Shown here piece after piece: positions 15,480-24,505 of a stretch of 64,000 bases of DNA (the first letter of the stretch is position 1; the number at the start of each line of letters is the position of its first letter). The DNA comes from Pseudomonas vranovensis DSM 16006 (lineage in GTDB: Bacteria; Pseudomonadota; Gammaproteobacteria; Pseudomonadales; Pseudomonadaceae). The position numbers and the translations under genes were made by a program. The stretch is from positions 1-64,000 of the forward strand of contig NZ_AUED01000004.1 of NCBI RefSeq assembly GCF_000425805.1. Direction: 5' to 3'. The notes under the pieces were generated by a model. That model made no database searches. It saw only the letters and a program-made list of their open reading frames with translations, and was not told where the DNA came from.

Positions 15480-17662
15480 GCGCCATGACCCTGCCGTTTC
15501 GTTGGCTGGCCAGCCTTGAGTGGCGCCGCGGATTCTTCGAATGGGCGCGCACCGACGGGGTCACCTGGGTGTACATCTTCAAGGTGCTGAGCGCGGCGTT
15601 CCTCACCTTGTGGCTGGCCATGCGCCTGGAGCTGCCGCAGCCGCGCACGGCGATGATCACCGTGTTCATCGTGATGCAGCCGCAGAGTGGGCATGTGTTC
15701 GCCAAGAGCTTCTGGCGGCTGCTGGGCACCCTGGCCGGCTCGTCGATGATGGTGGCGCTGATCGCCCTGTTTCCGCAGAACACCGAGCTGTTCTTGCCCA
15801 GCCTGGCGCTGTGGGTAGGCCTGTGCTCGGCCGGCGCCATGCGCTACCGCACCTTTCGTGCCTATGGTTTCGTGCTGGCCGGGTACACCGCGGCCATGGT
15901 CGGCTTGCCTGCACTGGAACACCCGGACGGGGCGTTCATGGCCGCCGTGTGGCGGGTGCTGGAAATCTCCCTGGGTATCCTTGTCTCGACCCTGGTCAGT
16001 GCTGCGATCCTGCCGCAGTCGGCCAGCGCGGCCATGCGCAATGCCCTGTACCAGCGCTTTGGTGTGTTCGCAGGATTTGTTGCCGAAGGCTTGCGCGGCG
16101 ACAGCCAGCGCGATCGCTTCGAGAGCAGCAACGTTCGCTTCGTGGCCGAGGCGGTGGGCCTGGAAAGCCTGCGTAACGTCACCGCCTTCGAAGACCCGCA
16201 CATGCGCCGGCGCAATGGCCGGCTGGGACGCATGAACAGCGAGTTCATGGCCATCACCACACGCTTCAACGCCTTGCACCAGTTGCTTGAGCGCCTGCGT
16301 TCACGAGGGCCGTTGCAGATCGTCACCGCCATCGAGCCTGGCCTTTCGGCCCTGGCCGAACTGCTCGACGCCTATGCCGGCCGCGCCCTGACCGACGCCG
16401 ATGCGATGCGCCTGGCCGAGGAACTGGCGGCCTACAAGGAGGGCCTGCCGGAGCGAGTGCGCAGCTTGCGTGCGGCCTATGTCGAAACCGGGCCGAGCGA
16501 TGCCGAGCTGCTGGATTTTCACACCGCCTACGAGCTGCTCTATCGCTTTGTCGACGACATGCACAACTACGCCCAGACTCACGCTTCGCTGACCGAGCAC
16601 AACCATGCCCGCGAACAGTGGGACGAGCCCTATGTGGCGCAGACCAACTGGATGGTATCGCTGGCCGCCGGTGTGCGTGCTGCTTTCATCCTGTTGGTGC
16701 TGGGCAGCTTCTGGATCGCCACGGCGTGGCCGAGCGGGGCGATGATGACCCTGATCGCCGCCGCCACCGTGGGCTTGTCGGCCGCTACGCCCAACCCCAA
16801 ACGCATGTCGTTCCAGATGGCCTGTGGCACCTTGTTCGGCGCTTTCGTGGGCTTCTTCGAAACCTTCTTCGTGTTCCCCTGGATCGACGGCTTCCCCTTG
16901 CTTTGCCTGGTGCTGGCGCCGGTGTTCGTGTTCGGCGCCTTCCTGGCCTCGCGCCCGGCTTATGCCGGCTACGGCCTGGGGTTGCTGATTTTCTTTGCCA
17001 CCGGATCGGTGCCCGACAACCTGACCATCTACAACCCCTACAACTTCATCAACGATTACATCGCCATGGTCATCGGCATGCTGGTGTGCGCCGCGGCCGG
17101 GGCAATCATCCTGCCACCCAACAGCCGCTGGTTGTGGAGCCGCCTGGAGCGCGACTTGCGCGGCCAGGTCCTGTTCGCCATCAGCGGTCGCTTGCGCGGC
17201 CTGGGCTCGGGTTTTGAAAGCCGCACCCGCGACCTGCTGCACCAGGCCTATGGCCTGGCGGCCGGCAAGCCACAGGTGCAGAGCAACCTGCTGCGCTGGA
17301 TGTTCCTGGTGCTGGAGGTGGGCCACGCGATCATCGAGCTGCGCAAGGAGCAGGCGATCCTGCCGGTACACCCGTGCTATGCCGAGTCGCAACCCTGGCG
17401 CCAGGCCATCCGGGTGATGGGCCGTGCGCTGGCGCGGTTGTTCATGCAACCGAGCGCGAGCAACCACGAGCGTGCGCTGGTGGCGGTGGACCATGCCATC
17501 AGCCGCGTGCAGGCCACCGACGAACCCTTTGCCCGCCACTTCGACACCTCGGCCCTGCGCCGGGTGCAGAGCTATCTGCACTTCATCCGCACCTCGCTGC
17601 TCGACCCCCAGTCGCCGCTGGCCGCCCTGGCCCCGGCCCAAGGACTGCACCATGCCCCGTGA
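15476..17662 (+). CDS. FUSC (fusaric acid resistance/AaeB-type) inner-membrane efflux protein
   Basis: 728 residues with two blocks of membrane helices (about 30-180 and 400-540) separated by a soluble helical region, the arrangement of AaeB/FusC aromatic-acid efflux proteins. Recognisable stretches are LELPQPRTAMITVFIVMQPQSG near the N-terminus and its echo WPSGAMMTLIAAATVGLSAATP in the second half. It works with the adjacent HlyD adaptor and outer-membrane lipoprotein to export hydroxylated aromatic carboxylates or similar weak acids; the true substrate is unknown. Confidence 0.87.
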   Translation: MSAMTLPFRWLASLEWRRGFFEWARTDGVTWVYIFKVLSAAFLTLWLAMRLELPQPRTAMITVFIVMQPQSGHVFAKSFWRLLGTLAGSSMMVALIALFPQNTELFLPSLALWVGLCSAGAMRYRTFRAYGFVLAGYTAAMVGLPALEHPDGAFMAAVWRVLEISLGILVSTLVSAAILPQSASAAMRNALYQRFGVFAGFVAEGLRGDSQRDRFESSNVRFVAEAVGLESLRNVTAFEDPHMRRRNGRLGRMNSEFMAITTRFNALHQLLERLRSRGPLQIVTAIEPGLSALAELLDAYAGRALTDADAMRLAEELAAYKEGLPERVRSLRAAYVETGPSDAELLDFHTAYELLYRFVDDMHNYAQTHASLTEHNHAREQWDEPYVAQTNWMVSLAAGVRAAFILLVLGSFWIATAWPSGAMMTLIAAATVGLSAATPNPKRMSFQMACGTLFGAFVGFFETFFVFPWIDGFPLLCLVLAPVFVFGAFLASRPAYAGYGLGLLIFFATGSVPDNLTIYNPYNFINDYIAMVIGMLVCAAAGAIILPPNSRWLWSRLERDLRGQVLFAISGRLRGLGSGFESRTRDLLHQAYGLAAGKPQVQSNLLRWMFLVLEVGHAIIELRKEQAILPVHPCYAESQPWRQAIRVMGRALARLFMQPSASNHERALVAVDHAISRVQATDEPFARHFDTSALRRVQSYLHFIRTSLLDPQSPLAALAPAQGLHHAP

Positions 17663-17852
17663 AATCGCCTTCCATGGCGTGTACATGCCCACCATGACCT
17701 TGATGTTCCTGTTCGCCGCCGGGCTTGCCTGGGGGCTGGACCGCTTCATCGCCAGCCACGATGGCTACCGCTTTTTCTGGCACCCGGCGCTGCTGCGCCT
17801 GTGCCTGTTTATCTGCCTGTTCGGTTCCATGGCCCTGACTCTCTACCGTTGA
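17652..17852 (+). CDS. DUF1656 small membrane protein of the FUSC efflux operon
   Basis: 66 residues beginning MPREIAFHGVYMPTMT, with two helices (TLMFLFAAGLAWGLDRFI and LLRLCLFICLFGSMALTLY). This is the AaeX-like protein nearly always placed between the FUSC permease and the HlyD adaptor. Its start overlaps the FUSC 3' end by 11 bp. Function unknown; probably an accessory subunit of the pump. Confidence 0.85.
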   Translation: MPREIAFHGVYMPTMTLMFLFAAGLAWGLDRFIASHDGYRFFWHPALLRLCLFICLFGSMALTLYR

Positions 17853-17862
17853 GACCCCGTTG

Positions 17863-18723
17863 ATGAAAAAGTTTTTCAGCCTGATCGCCACCCTGCTCGT
17901 GCTGGCCGCTGCCGTGGTGATTGGCCGCCAGCTGTGGCTGCACTACATGAACACACCCTGGACGCGGGACGGGCGAGTGCGCGCCGACATCATCAACGTC
18001 GCCGCCGACGTGCCAGGCTATGTGGTGGATGTGCCGGTGCGCGACAACCAACTGGTGAAGAAGGGCGACGTGCTGATGCTGATCGACCCCGAGCACTACC
18101 AAGTGGCCGTCAGGCAGGCCCAGGCGCTGGTGGCCTCGCGCAAGGCCACCTGGGAAATGCGCAAGGTCAATGCCCACCGCCGTGCCGACATGGACAACCT
18201 GGTGATTTCCCGCGAGAACCGCGACGACGCCAGCAACATCGCCAACTCGGCCCTGGCTGATTATCAACAGGCTCAGGCACAGCTGGCGGCTGCCGAGCTG
18301 GACCTCAAGCGCACGAAGATTCTGGCCACGGTCGATGGCTACGTGACCAACCTCAACGTACACCGTGGCGACTACGCGCGTACTGGCGAGCCGAAGATGG
18401 CGGTGATCGATAAGGAGTCGTTCTGGGTGTATGGCTTCTTTGAAGAAACCAAGCTGCCGCGGGTCAAGGTGGGCGATGAGGCCGAACTGCAGATGATGAG
18501 CGGCGAGGTGCTCAAGGGGCATGTGGAGAGTATTTCGCGTGGCATCTACGACCGCGACAACCCGCAGAGCCGCGAGCTGATCGCGGACGTGAACCCCACG
18601 TTCAACTGGGTGCGCCTGGCCCAGCGAGTGCCGGTGCGGATTCACATCGACGAGGTGCCGGAAGGGTTCCTGCTGGCGGCGGGTACCACCTGCACGGTGG
18701 TGGTCAAGCCGAGTCAGGGTTGA
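17863..18723 (+). CDS. HlyD/AaeA family periplasmic adaptor
   Basis: 286 residues from the ATG (a TTG one codon earlier is less likely). An N-terminal membrane anchor (MKKFFSLIATLLVLAAAVVIG), first lipoyl half near VAADVPGYVVDVPVRDNQLVKKGDVLMLIDP, a coiled-coil hairpin (about 80-150), second lipoyl half with KILATVDGYVTNLNVHRGDYA, then a beta-barrel. It links the FUSC permease to the outer-membrane lipoprotein two genes upstream, completing an OMF-FUSC-DUF1656-HlyD operon. Confidence 0.87.
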   Translation: MKKFFSLIATLLVLAAAVVIGRQLWLHYMNTPWTRDGRVRADIINVAADVPGYVVDVPVRDNQLVKKGDVLMLIDPEHYQVAVRQAQALVASRKATWEMRKVNAHRRADMDNLVISRENRDDASNIANSALADYQQAQAQLAAAELDLKRTKILATVDGYVTNLNVHRGDYARTGEPKMAVIDKESFWVYGFFEETKLPRVKVGDEAELQMMSGEVLKGHVESISRGIYDRDNPQSRELIADVNPTFNWVRLAQRVPVRIHIDEVPEGFLLAAGTTCTVVVKPSQG

Positions 18724-18797
18724 CCTTGTTGCGACCGCTGCACGGTCGATCGCAGCCTGTCGGCAGGGGCTACGGCGGTGTCGCCAATGCGGTGTTG

Positions 18798-19238
18798 TCA
18801 GGTGTTGCGCGAGTCCACCAGCACCGGGCATTGGACTTGGTCGATCACCTTGTTGCTGATCGACGGGTCCAGCAATCGACCCAGTCGATTCAGGTGGCGG
18901 TGCCCCATGATGATCAGCGCGCAATCAATTGCCCTGGCCTGGGAAGCGATCGCCACTACCGGCTCATCCGGCACCAGCACCCCCTCACACTCGAACCCCC
19001 ACGTTCGCAGTTGCTCCAGTGCCTGCTGCATTGCCTGGTTGGCATGGCGCTGTTCATCGGTGGCTGCGGGATATTCCTGTACCTCGTACGCAGTCACCCG
19101 TTCCAGGGCAAAGGCACTGTCGACCGCCAGCACCACCTGCACCAGATGCCTGTCTGGCAGGCAATACTGCCGGGCAAGCGCCAGCAACCCGCGCGAGGCG
19201 CTGGAACCATCGATGGCGATCAACACGGGACTGAGCAT
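18798..19238 (-). CDS. Universal stress protein (UspA family)
   Basis: 146 residues from the internal ATG (MLSPVLIAIDGSSASRGLLALA), supported by GGAG upstream and by family length. The C-terminal part carries CALIIMGHRHLNRLGRLLDPSISNKVIDQVQCPVLV. In ATP-binding Usps the motif is G-2x-G-9x-G(S/T); here the final G-S is replaced by D-P-S and the second glycine is shifted, so nucleotide binding is doubtful. It is monocistronic between two efflux operons. Confidence 0.82.
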   Translation of the reverse strand: MLSPVLIAIDGSSASRGLLALARQYCLPDRHLVQVVLAVDSAFALERVTAYEVQEYPAATDEQRHANQAMQQALEQLRTWGFECEGVLVPDEPVVAIASQARAIDCALIIMGHRHLNRLGRLLDPSISNKVIDQVQCPVLVDSRNT

Positions 19239-19359
19239 GCAGGGTCTCCACAGGGCTGGGGCTAGCCGATCATTGTTGGCCAATCCCAGGCCCGGATAAA
19301 TGGCTTGGAACGCACTGTGTAGTTGTGTCTGGCGCAACGCGTCGGGCGCCGCCGAGCTG

Positions 19360-19376
19360 TTAACATTGCGTGTTAA
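19360..19376 (+). promoter_or_regulatory. LysR-type T-N11-A dyad before the second lysR gene
   Basis: TTAACA-TTGCG-TGTTAA is a perfect 6-bp dyad with a 5-bp spacer, containing the T-N11-A pattern typical of LysR sites. It lies 12 bp before the LysR start codon, a position suited to autorepression. Confidence 0.5.
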
Positions 19377-19388
19377 TCACCCTCGCTG

Positions 19389-20309
19389 ATGGATGCCTGG
19401 CACATGCAGATCCCGGATATGAACCTGTTGGTCGCCCTTGATGCGCTGCTCGACGAAGGCAGTGTGGTGGGCGCTGCGCGGCGGATGAACCTGAGCCCTG
19501 CGGCCATGAGCCGGACCCTGGGGCGCATTCGTGAAGCCATCGGCGATCCGATCCTGGTCCGCGCCGGTCGCGGCCTGGTGCCTACGCCACGGGCGCTGGC
19601 GCTGCACGAGCAGGTGCGGGCGCTGGTGGAGCAGGCCGGGCTGGTGTTCCGCAGCCGCGAGGAAGTCGACCTGGCCTCCCTGGACCGGGCCTTCAACATA
19701 CGCACCAACGACCTGTTCATCGCCCTGTATGGCGCCCAACTGCTCAGCGCCATGCATGAGCAGGCACCCCGCACTGTGCTGCGCTTCGTGCCGGAAAGCG
19801 GCGGTGACGACGATGCGGTGCTGCGTGACGGGCGCACCGACCTCATCGTCAGCTCCACCATCGACCTGGGCCCGGAGATCAAGGTGCAGAGCCTGTTCCA
19901 GACCGTCTACGTGGGGCTGGCACGGCAGGATCACCCGATCTTCGAGGCCGAGATCACCCCCGAGCGCTTTGCCGCCTACCCGCAGATCAGCGTGTCCCGT
20001 CGAGGCCGGGCCAATGGGCCGATCGATGCCGAGTTGTCCAACTACAAGGTGCAGCGTCGCGTGGCGTTGATTACCCCGAGTTTTCATTCGGCGATGTTTT
20101 CCCTGCCCGACTCCGACCTGCTGTTGCCCATGCCGGCCAATATCCTCAACAGCGTGACCAAGCTCGGCCTGCCACTGCGTTCGTTCCGCATTCCCTTGCC
20201 GCTTGAGCGGGTGACGGTGATGCAGGCCTGGCACCCGCGTTTTGACAACGACCCCGCGCACCGCTGGCTGCGGCAAACCCTCAAGGCCTGTTGCAGCGAG
20301 AACCCTTGA
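19389..20309 (+). CDS. LysR family transcriptional regulator of the EmrAB-type operon
   Basis: 306 residues. The helix-turn-helix covers about 10-65 (NLLVALDALLDEGSVVGAARRM, SPAAMSRTLGRIREAIGDPI), followed by an effector domain from LASLDRAFNIRTNDLFIALYG. This NodD/LeuO-like subgroup often regulates efflux. Codons 1, 6 and 11 are all possible starts and none has a strong ribosome site. The MFS-HlyD-OMF genes begin 110 bp downstream on the same strand, with a second LysR-like dyad in the gap. Confidence 0.85.
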   Translation: MDAWHMQIPDMNLLVALDALLDEGSVVGAARRMNLSPAAMSRTLGRIREAIGDPILVRAGRGLVPTPRALALHEQVRALVEQAGLVFRSREEVDLASLDRAFNIRTNDLFIALYGAQLLSAMHEQAPRTVLRFVPESGGDDDAVLRDGRTDLIVSSTIDLGPEIKVQSLFQTVYVGLARQDHPIFEAEITPERFAAYPQISVSRRGRANGPIDAELSNYKVQRRVALITPSFHSAMFSLPDSDLLLPMPANILNSVTKLGLPLRSFRIPLPLERVTVMQAWHPRFDNDPAHRWLRQTLKACCSENP

Positions 20310-20321
20310 AGCGCGGATTGC

Positions 20322-20340
20322 GTTTACTGCACTAGTAAAC
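20322..20340 (+). promoter_or_regulatory. LysR-type dyad before the MFS pump operon
   Basis: GTTTACT-GCACT-AGTAAAC is a perfect 7-bp dyad with 5-bp spacer and an internal T-N11-A. It is located 79 bp upstream of the MFS transporter start, directly after the regulator gene, and is the likely activation or repression site. Confidence 0.55.
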
Positions 20341-20418
20341 TGCCAATATGTCAGTTTTCGTCAACATTCCCACTTCATAGACTTCTGCCGGTAGTTGTTC
20401 CCCCCGGAGATGTCTTAC

Positions 20419-21960
20419 ATGAGTTCGCTGACTGCGCTGCCCGCAGCTGTCGCACCTGCACCGGTAGCCACCCCCGCAGCACCCGCGGCCTTTGGCCTGC
20501 GTATTGTGGTCGGGCTGCTCGGTGTGTTGCTGGCGGTGCTCTGCGCCGGCCTCAACGAAATGGTTACCAAGGCCTCGCTGGCCGACATTCGTGGCGCCAT
20601 GTTCATCGGTGCCGACGAAGGTGCCTGGCTGATTGCCGTGTATTCGGCGGCCTCTGTATCGGCCATGGCCTTTTCGCCGTGGATGGCCGCGACTTTTTCC
20701 CTGCGCCGCTTCACCCTCTGCGCAATCGGCGCCTTTGCGCTGCTCGGACTGCTGCAGCCCTATGCACCAGACCTCTCCAGCCTGATGCTGCTGCGAACCC
20801 TGCAAGGCCTGGCTTCTGGGGCGTTGCCACCGATGCTGATGAGTGTCGCGCTGCGCTTTCTGCCACCGGGGATCAAGGTCTACGGCCTGGCCGGCTATGC
20901 CCTGACCGCCACCTTCGGGCCTAACCTGGGCACCCCGTTGGCGGGGTTGTGGACCGAGTACGTGGGATGGCAATGGGCGTTCTGGCAGATCATTGCACCG
21001 TCCCTGGTGGCCATGGCCTGTGTGGCCTGGGGACTGCCCCAGGACCCGCTGCGCCTGGAGCGTTTCAAGCAGTTCGACTGGCGCGGCCTGTTGCTCGGCT
21101 TGCCGGCCATCTGTTCGCTGGTGATCGGCCTGACCCTGGGTGATCGCATGGGCTGGTTCGACTCGCCCTTGATCTGCTGGTTGCTTGGCGGTGGCCTGGT
21201 GCTGCTGGTGCTGTTCATGGTCAATGAATGGTCCGAACCGTTGCCGTTCTTCAAGTTGCAGATGCTCAAGACCCGCAACCTGACCCACGCCCTGGTGACC
21301 CTCTGTGGCGTGCTGATCGTGCTCACCGCGGTGATCATCATTCCGTCGAGCTTCCTCGCCCAGGTCCAGGGCTATCGGCCAGCCCAGACCGGTCCGCTGA
21401 TGCTGCTGGTGGCCGGTCCGCAACTGCTGGCACTGCCGCTGGTGGCGGCGCTCTGCAATATTCGCGCAGTGGATTGCCGCTGGGTTCTGGCGCTGGGCCT
21501 TGGCCTGCTGGCGCTGTCGTGCTGGGCCGGTACCCAGCTCACCAGTGTGTGGATTCGCGACAACTTCTACTGGTTGCAAGCCCTGCACATTCTCGCCCAG
21601 CCCATGGCTGTGCTGCCGCTGCTGATGCTCGCCACCGGCGGCATGACGCCCCAGGACGGCCCCTTTGCTTCGGCCTGGTTCAACACTGTCAAGGGCCTGG
21701 CGGCGGTGGTCGCGGGCGGCTTGATCGAAGCCTTGACCACAGTGCGCCGCCACTTTCATTCCAACAACCTGGTGGACAGCCTCGGCAATTCACCTCTGAC
21801 CGACGAGGGGGCGGCAGGGCTTGCCCGGCGCATCCACGACCAGGCGCTGGTGCTGACCAGTGCCGACCTCTACCTGTGCATGGCGCTGCTGGCGCTGGCG
21901 CTGATCCTGCTGATTCCGTTTGTGCCTACCCGGATCTACCCGCCGCGTGCCGTGGCCTGA
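20419..21960 (+). CDS. MFS DHA2 (EmrB-type) multidrug transporter
   Basis: 513 residues from the ATG 9 nt after GGAG; the longer frame starts inside the ribosome site. Fourteen helices are expected. Signature stretches are GADEGAWLIAVYSAASVSAMAF, RTLQGLASGALPPMLMSVALRF and TATFGPNLGTPLAGLWTEYVGWQWAFW. An Ala/Pro-rich cytoplasmic N-terminus precedes helix 1. With the following HlyD and OMF genes it forms an EmrAB-TolC-like drug pump spanning both membranes. Substrate unknown. Confidence 0.87.
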   Translation: MSSLTALPAAVAPAPVATPAAPAAFGLRIVVGLLGVLLAVLCAGLNEMVTKASLADIRGAMFIGADEGAWLIAVYSAASVSAMAFSPWMAATFSLRRFTLCAIGAFALLGLLQPYAPDLSSLMLLRTLQGLASGALPPMLMSVALRFLPPGIKVYGLAGYALTATFGPNLGTPLAGLWTEYVGWQWAFWQIIAPSLVAMACVAWGLPQDPLRLERFKQFDWRGLLLGLPAICSLVIGLTLGDRMGWFDSPLICWLLGGGLVLLVLFMVNEWSEPLPFFKLQMLKTRNLTHALVTLCGVLIVLTAVIIIPSSFLAQVQGYRPAQTGPLMLLVAGPQLLALPLVAALCNIRAVDCRWVLALGLGLLALSCWAGTQLTSVWIRDNFYWLQALHILAQPMAVLPLLMLATGGMTPQDGPFASAWFNTVKGLAAVVAGGLIEALTTVRRHFHSNNLVDSLGNSPLTDEGAAGLARRIHDQALVLTSADLYLCMALLALALILLIPFVPTRIYPPRAVA

Positions 21961-21986
21961 CGAACTTGTGAAGTGAGAAAAACAAC

Positions 21987-23048
21987 ATGACGTTGAACAA
22001 CACGCGAAAAACCGCCCTGATCGCCGCCGTGCTGGTGGTCGCTGTGGGCGCAGGCGTATTGCTGCTGTCGGGCAATGCCCGTGAGCAATCGACCAACGAT
22101 GCCTACGTGTCGGCCGACTACACCGTGGTGGCGCCCAAGGTCGCGGGGTTTATCAAGGAGGTGCTGGTGGCGGACAACCAGCAGGTCAAGGCCGGGCAGT
22201 TGCTGGCGCTGATCGATGATCGTGACTTCCAGGCCGCATTGGCCGCTGCCGAGGCCAATGCGTTGATGTCGCGGGCGCAGAAGCAGAACGCCAAGGCGAC
22301 GCTGGAGCGCCAGGCCTCGCTGATCGCCCAGGCCCAGGCGGTGGTGGCTGCCGATGCCGCGGAGCTGGCCTTCGCCAACCATGAACTGACTCGCCACAGC
22401 CGTCTGGCCGAGCAGGGCGCAGGTACGGTGCAGAATGCCCAGCAGGCCCGCAGCCGGGTGGGCCAGGCCCGGGCCCGGTTGGCCAACTCAAGCGCCGCGC
22501 TGGCGGCGGCGCGCAAGCAGATCGACATTCTCAACGCTCAGCTCGACGGTGCCGAAGGCAGCCTCCAACAAGCCCAGGCCAGCCTTGACCGGGCGCGCCT
22601 GGACCTGTCGTATACACGCATTGTCGCGCCCATCGACGGCATGGTCGGCGAGCGTGCGCTGCGCGTCGGTGCCTATGTCAAACCGGGGGCCCGGCTGCTG
22701 TCGGTGGTACCGCTGGCGCAGGCCTATGTGGTGGCCAACTTCCAGGAAACCCAACTGACCCACGTGCAACCCGGCCAGCCGGTGAACATCAGCGTCGATA
22801 CCTTCTCCGGTGAGCGCCTGCACGGTCACGTTCAAAGCCTTGCACCGGCCACCGGGGTGACCTTTGCCGCCATCAAGCCGGACAACGCCACCGGCAACTT
22901 CACCAAGGTGGTACAGCGCATTCCGGTGAAGATCGTCTTCGATGCCAACCAGCCGCTGCTTGCACGCCTGCGGGTAGGCATGTCGGTGGTGGCGACCATC
23001 GACACCGAAGCCAAGGTGATCGCCGCCAACGAGGTCAGCGCCCGATGA
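21987..23048 (+). CDS. HlyD/EmrA family efflux adaptor
   Basis: 353 residues: N-terminal anchor (TALIAAVLVVAVGAGVLLLSG), lipoyl half DYTVVAPKVAGFIKEVLVADNQQV, a long Ala/Gln-rich coiled-coil (about 75-190), second lipoyl half RLDLSYTRIVAPIDGMVGERALRVG, and a barrel region ending with KVIAANEVSAR. The coiled-coil is longer than in the FUSC-associated adaptor of this window, as expected for EmrA. Its stop overlaps the next start (ATGA). Confidence 0.88.
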   Translation: MTLNNTRKTALIAAVLVVAVGAGVLLLSGNAREQSTNDAYVSADYTVVAPKVAGFIKEVLVADNQQVKAGQLLALIDDRDFQAALAAAEANALMSRAQKQNAKATLERQASLIAQAQAVVAADAAELAFANHELTRHSRLAEQGAGTVQNAQQARSRVGQARARLANSSAALAAARKQIDILNAQLDGAEGSLQQAQASLDRARLDLSYTRIVAPIDGMVGERALRVGAYVKPGARLLSVVPLAQAYVVANFQETQLTHVQPGQPVNISVDTFSGERLHGHVQSLAPATGVTFAAIKPDNATGNFTKVVQRIPVKIVFDANQPLLARLRVGMSVVATIDTEAKVIAANEVSAR

Positions 23049-24505
23049 AACAGGCCTTCACGTTATTGCCGTTGCTACTCGGCATGCTTCTGGGTGGCTG
23101 CACCCTGGGGCCTGATTTCAGCGTACCCGACACCAAGGCTCCGGCCTCCTGGGCACCATTGCAACAGACGGCGGCGCCAAGCCAGCCCGAAGAGGGGGCA
23201 ATGCAGCAACGCTGGTGGGAAAGTTTCGATGACCCGGTATTGAGCGAGCTGATCGAGCAAGCCAGCCAGCGCAACCTCGACCTGCAGATGGCCAGTGCCC
23301 GCCTGCTGCAAAGCCGTGCGGCGCGCCAGAGCATCGCTGCCGAGCAAACCCCGGCGGTGGACCTGGGCGCCGGCTACAGCCGTGCGCGCAACAGCGCCGA
23401 AGGGCTCAACGATCCGTCCGGCATGGGTGGCAAGTCGGCGTTCAGCCTCTGGCAAGGCGATCTCACTGCCAGTTGGGAGCTGGACCTGTGGGGGCGGGTG
23501 CGCCGCCAGGTGGAGGCGGCCGATGCGGTGGTCCAGGTAGCCGAAAATGATCGGCGCGGCGTGTTGTTGTCGCTGCTCGCCGACACCGCGGGCAATTACA
23601 TTCAGTTGCGCGCGGTGCAGCACACGCTGGCAGTGACCCGCGACAACCTTGAGGTGGCCCGGCACAGCTTGCGACTTTCGCAGATGCGCCTGAACGATGG
23701 TGTGGCCACGGCGCTGGATGTGGCCCAGGCCTCGGCCCAGGTGGCATCGATCGAAGCACGCCTGCCACTGCTCGAAGATCGCCAGGCCCAGTTGATCAAT
23801 GCCTTGAGTTTGTTGCTGGCCGAGCCGCCGCGCAGTTTGCAGGCGCGTTTGCTACCCTCGGCGCCGATGCCCGCGCCGCAACAGCGCTTCGCCATTGGCG
23901 TGCCGTCTGAGCTGGCCCAGCGCCGTCCCGATATCCGCCAGGCCGAGGCACAGTTGCACGCGGCCACCGCCAGCATCGGCGTGGCCAAGGCGGACTTCTA
24001 CCCGAGCATTCGTCTGTCGGGCAACGTGGGTTTGCAGTCGCTGCAACTGGCTGATTTTGGCAGTTGGGATGCGCGCCGCTTTGCCATTGGCCCACAGTTG
24101 AGCTTGCCGATTTTCGAAGGAGGGCGATTGACCGGGGTGCTCAAATTGCGCGAGGCCCAGCAGCAGGAAGCGGCAGTGCATTACCAGCAAGTGGTGTTGC
24201 GTGCCTGGCATGAAGTTGACGATGTGTTGCGCTTGTACAACGCCAGCCAGCTGCGACGCGACCTGCTCGCCGAGGCAGTGCGCCAGAACCGAATTGCCCT
24301 GGAGACCGCGCAGCGCCAATACGTTGAAGGGGCGGTGGACTTTCTCAATGTGCTCAGCGTGCAGGGCGCATTGTTGGCCAGTGAAGAGCAGTGGGTCGAG
24401 AGCTCGGCGGCGGTGTCCCAGGCCTTGGTCGGTTTGTACAAATCCCTCGGCGGTGGCTGGCAGGCGTTCGACCTGCCAGTGGCGGCGGTTACAGCGGGCG
24501 GCTGA
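23045..24505 (+). CDS. NodT family outer-membrane efflux lipoprotein
   Basis: 486 residues. Lipobox LGGC (Cys about 19) after a short signal peptide; WWESFDDPVLSELIEQASQRNLDL, ASWELDLWGRVRRQVEAADA, then in the second half PSELAQRRPDIRQAEAQLHAATASIGVAKADFYPSIRL and SLPIFEGGRLTGVLKLREAQ. It serves the adjacent MFS/HlyD pair. The last 17 bp overlap the convergent SDR gene, so transcription from both sides collides here. Confidence 0.88.
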   Translation: MKQAFTLLPLLLGMLLGGCTLGPDFSVPDTKAPASWAPLQQTAAPSQPEEGAMQQRWWESFDDPVLSELIEQASQRNLDLQMASARLLQSRAARQSIAAEQTPAVDLGAGYSRARNSAEGLNDPSGMGGKSAFSLWQGDLTASWELDLWGRVRRQVEAADAVVQVAENDRRGVLLSLLADTAGNYIQLRAVQHTLAVTRDNLEVARHSLRLSQMRLNDGVATALDVAQASAQVASIEARLPLLEDRQAQLINALSLLLAEPPRSLQARLLPSAPMPAPQQRFAIGVPSELAQRRPDIRQAEAQLHAATASIGVAKADFYPSIRLSGNVGLQSLQLADFGSWDARRFAIGPQLSLPIFEGGRLTGVLKLREAQQQEAAVHYQQVVLRAWHEVDDVLRLYNASQLRRDLLAEAVRQNRIALETAQRQYVEGAVDFLNVLSVQGALLASEEQWVESSAAVSQALVGLYKSLGGGWQAFDLPVAAVTAGG

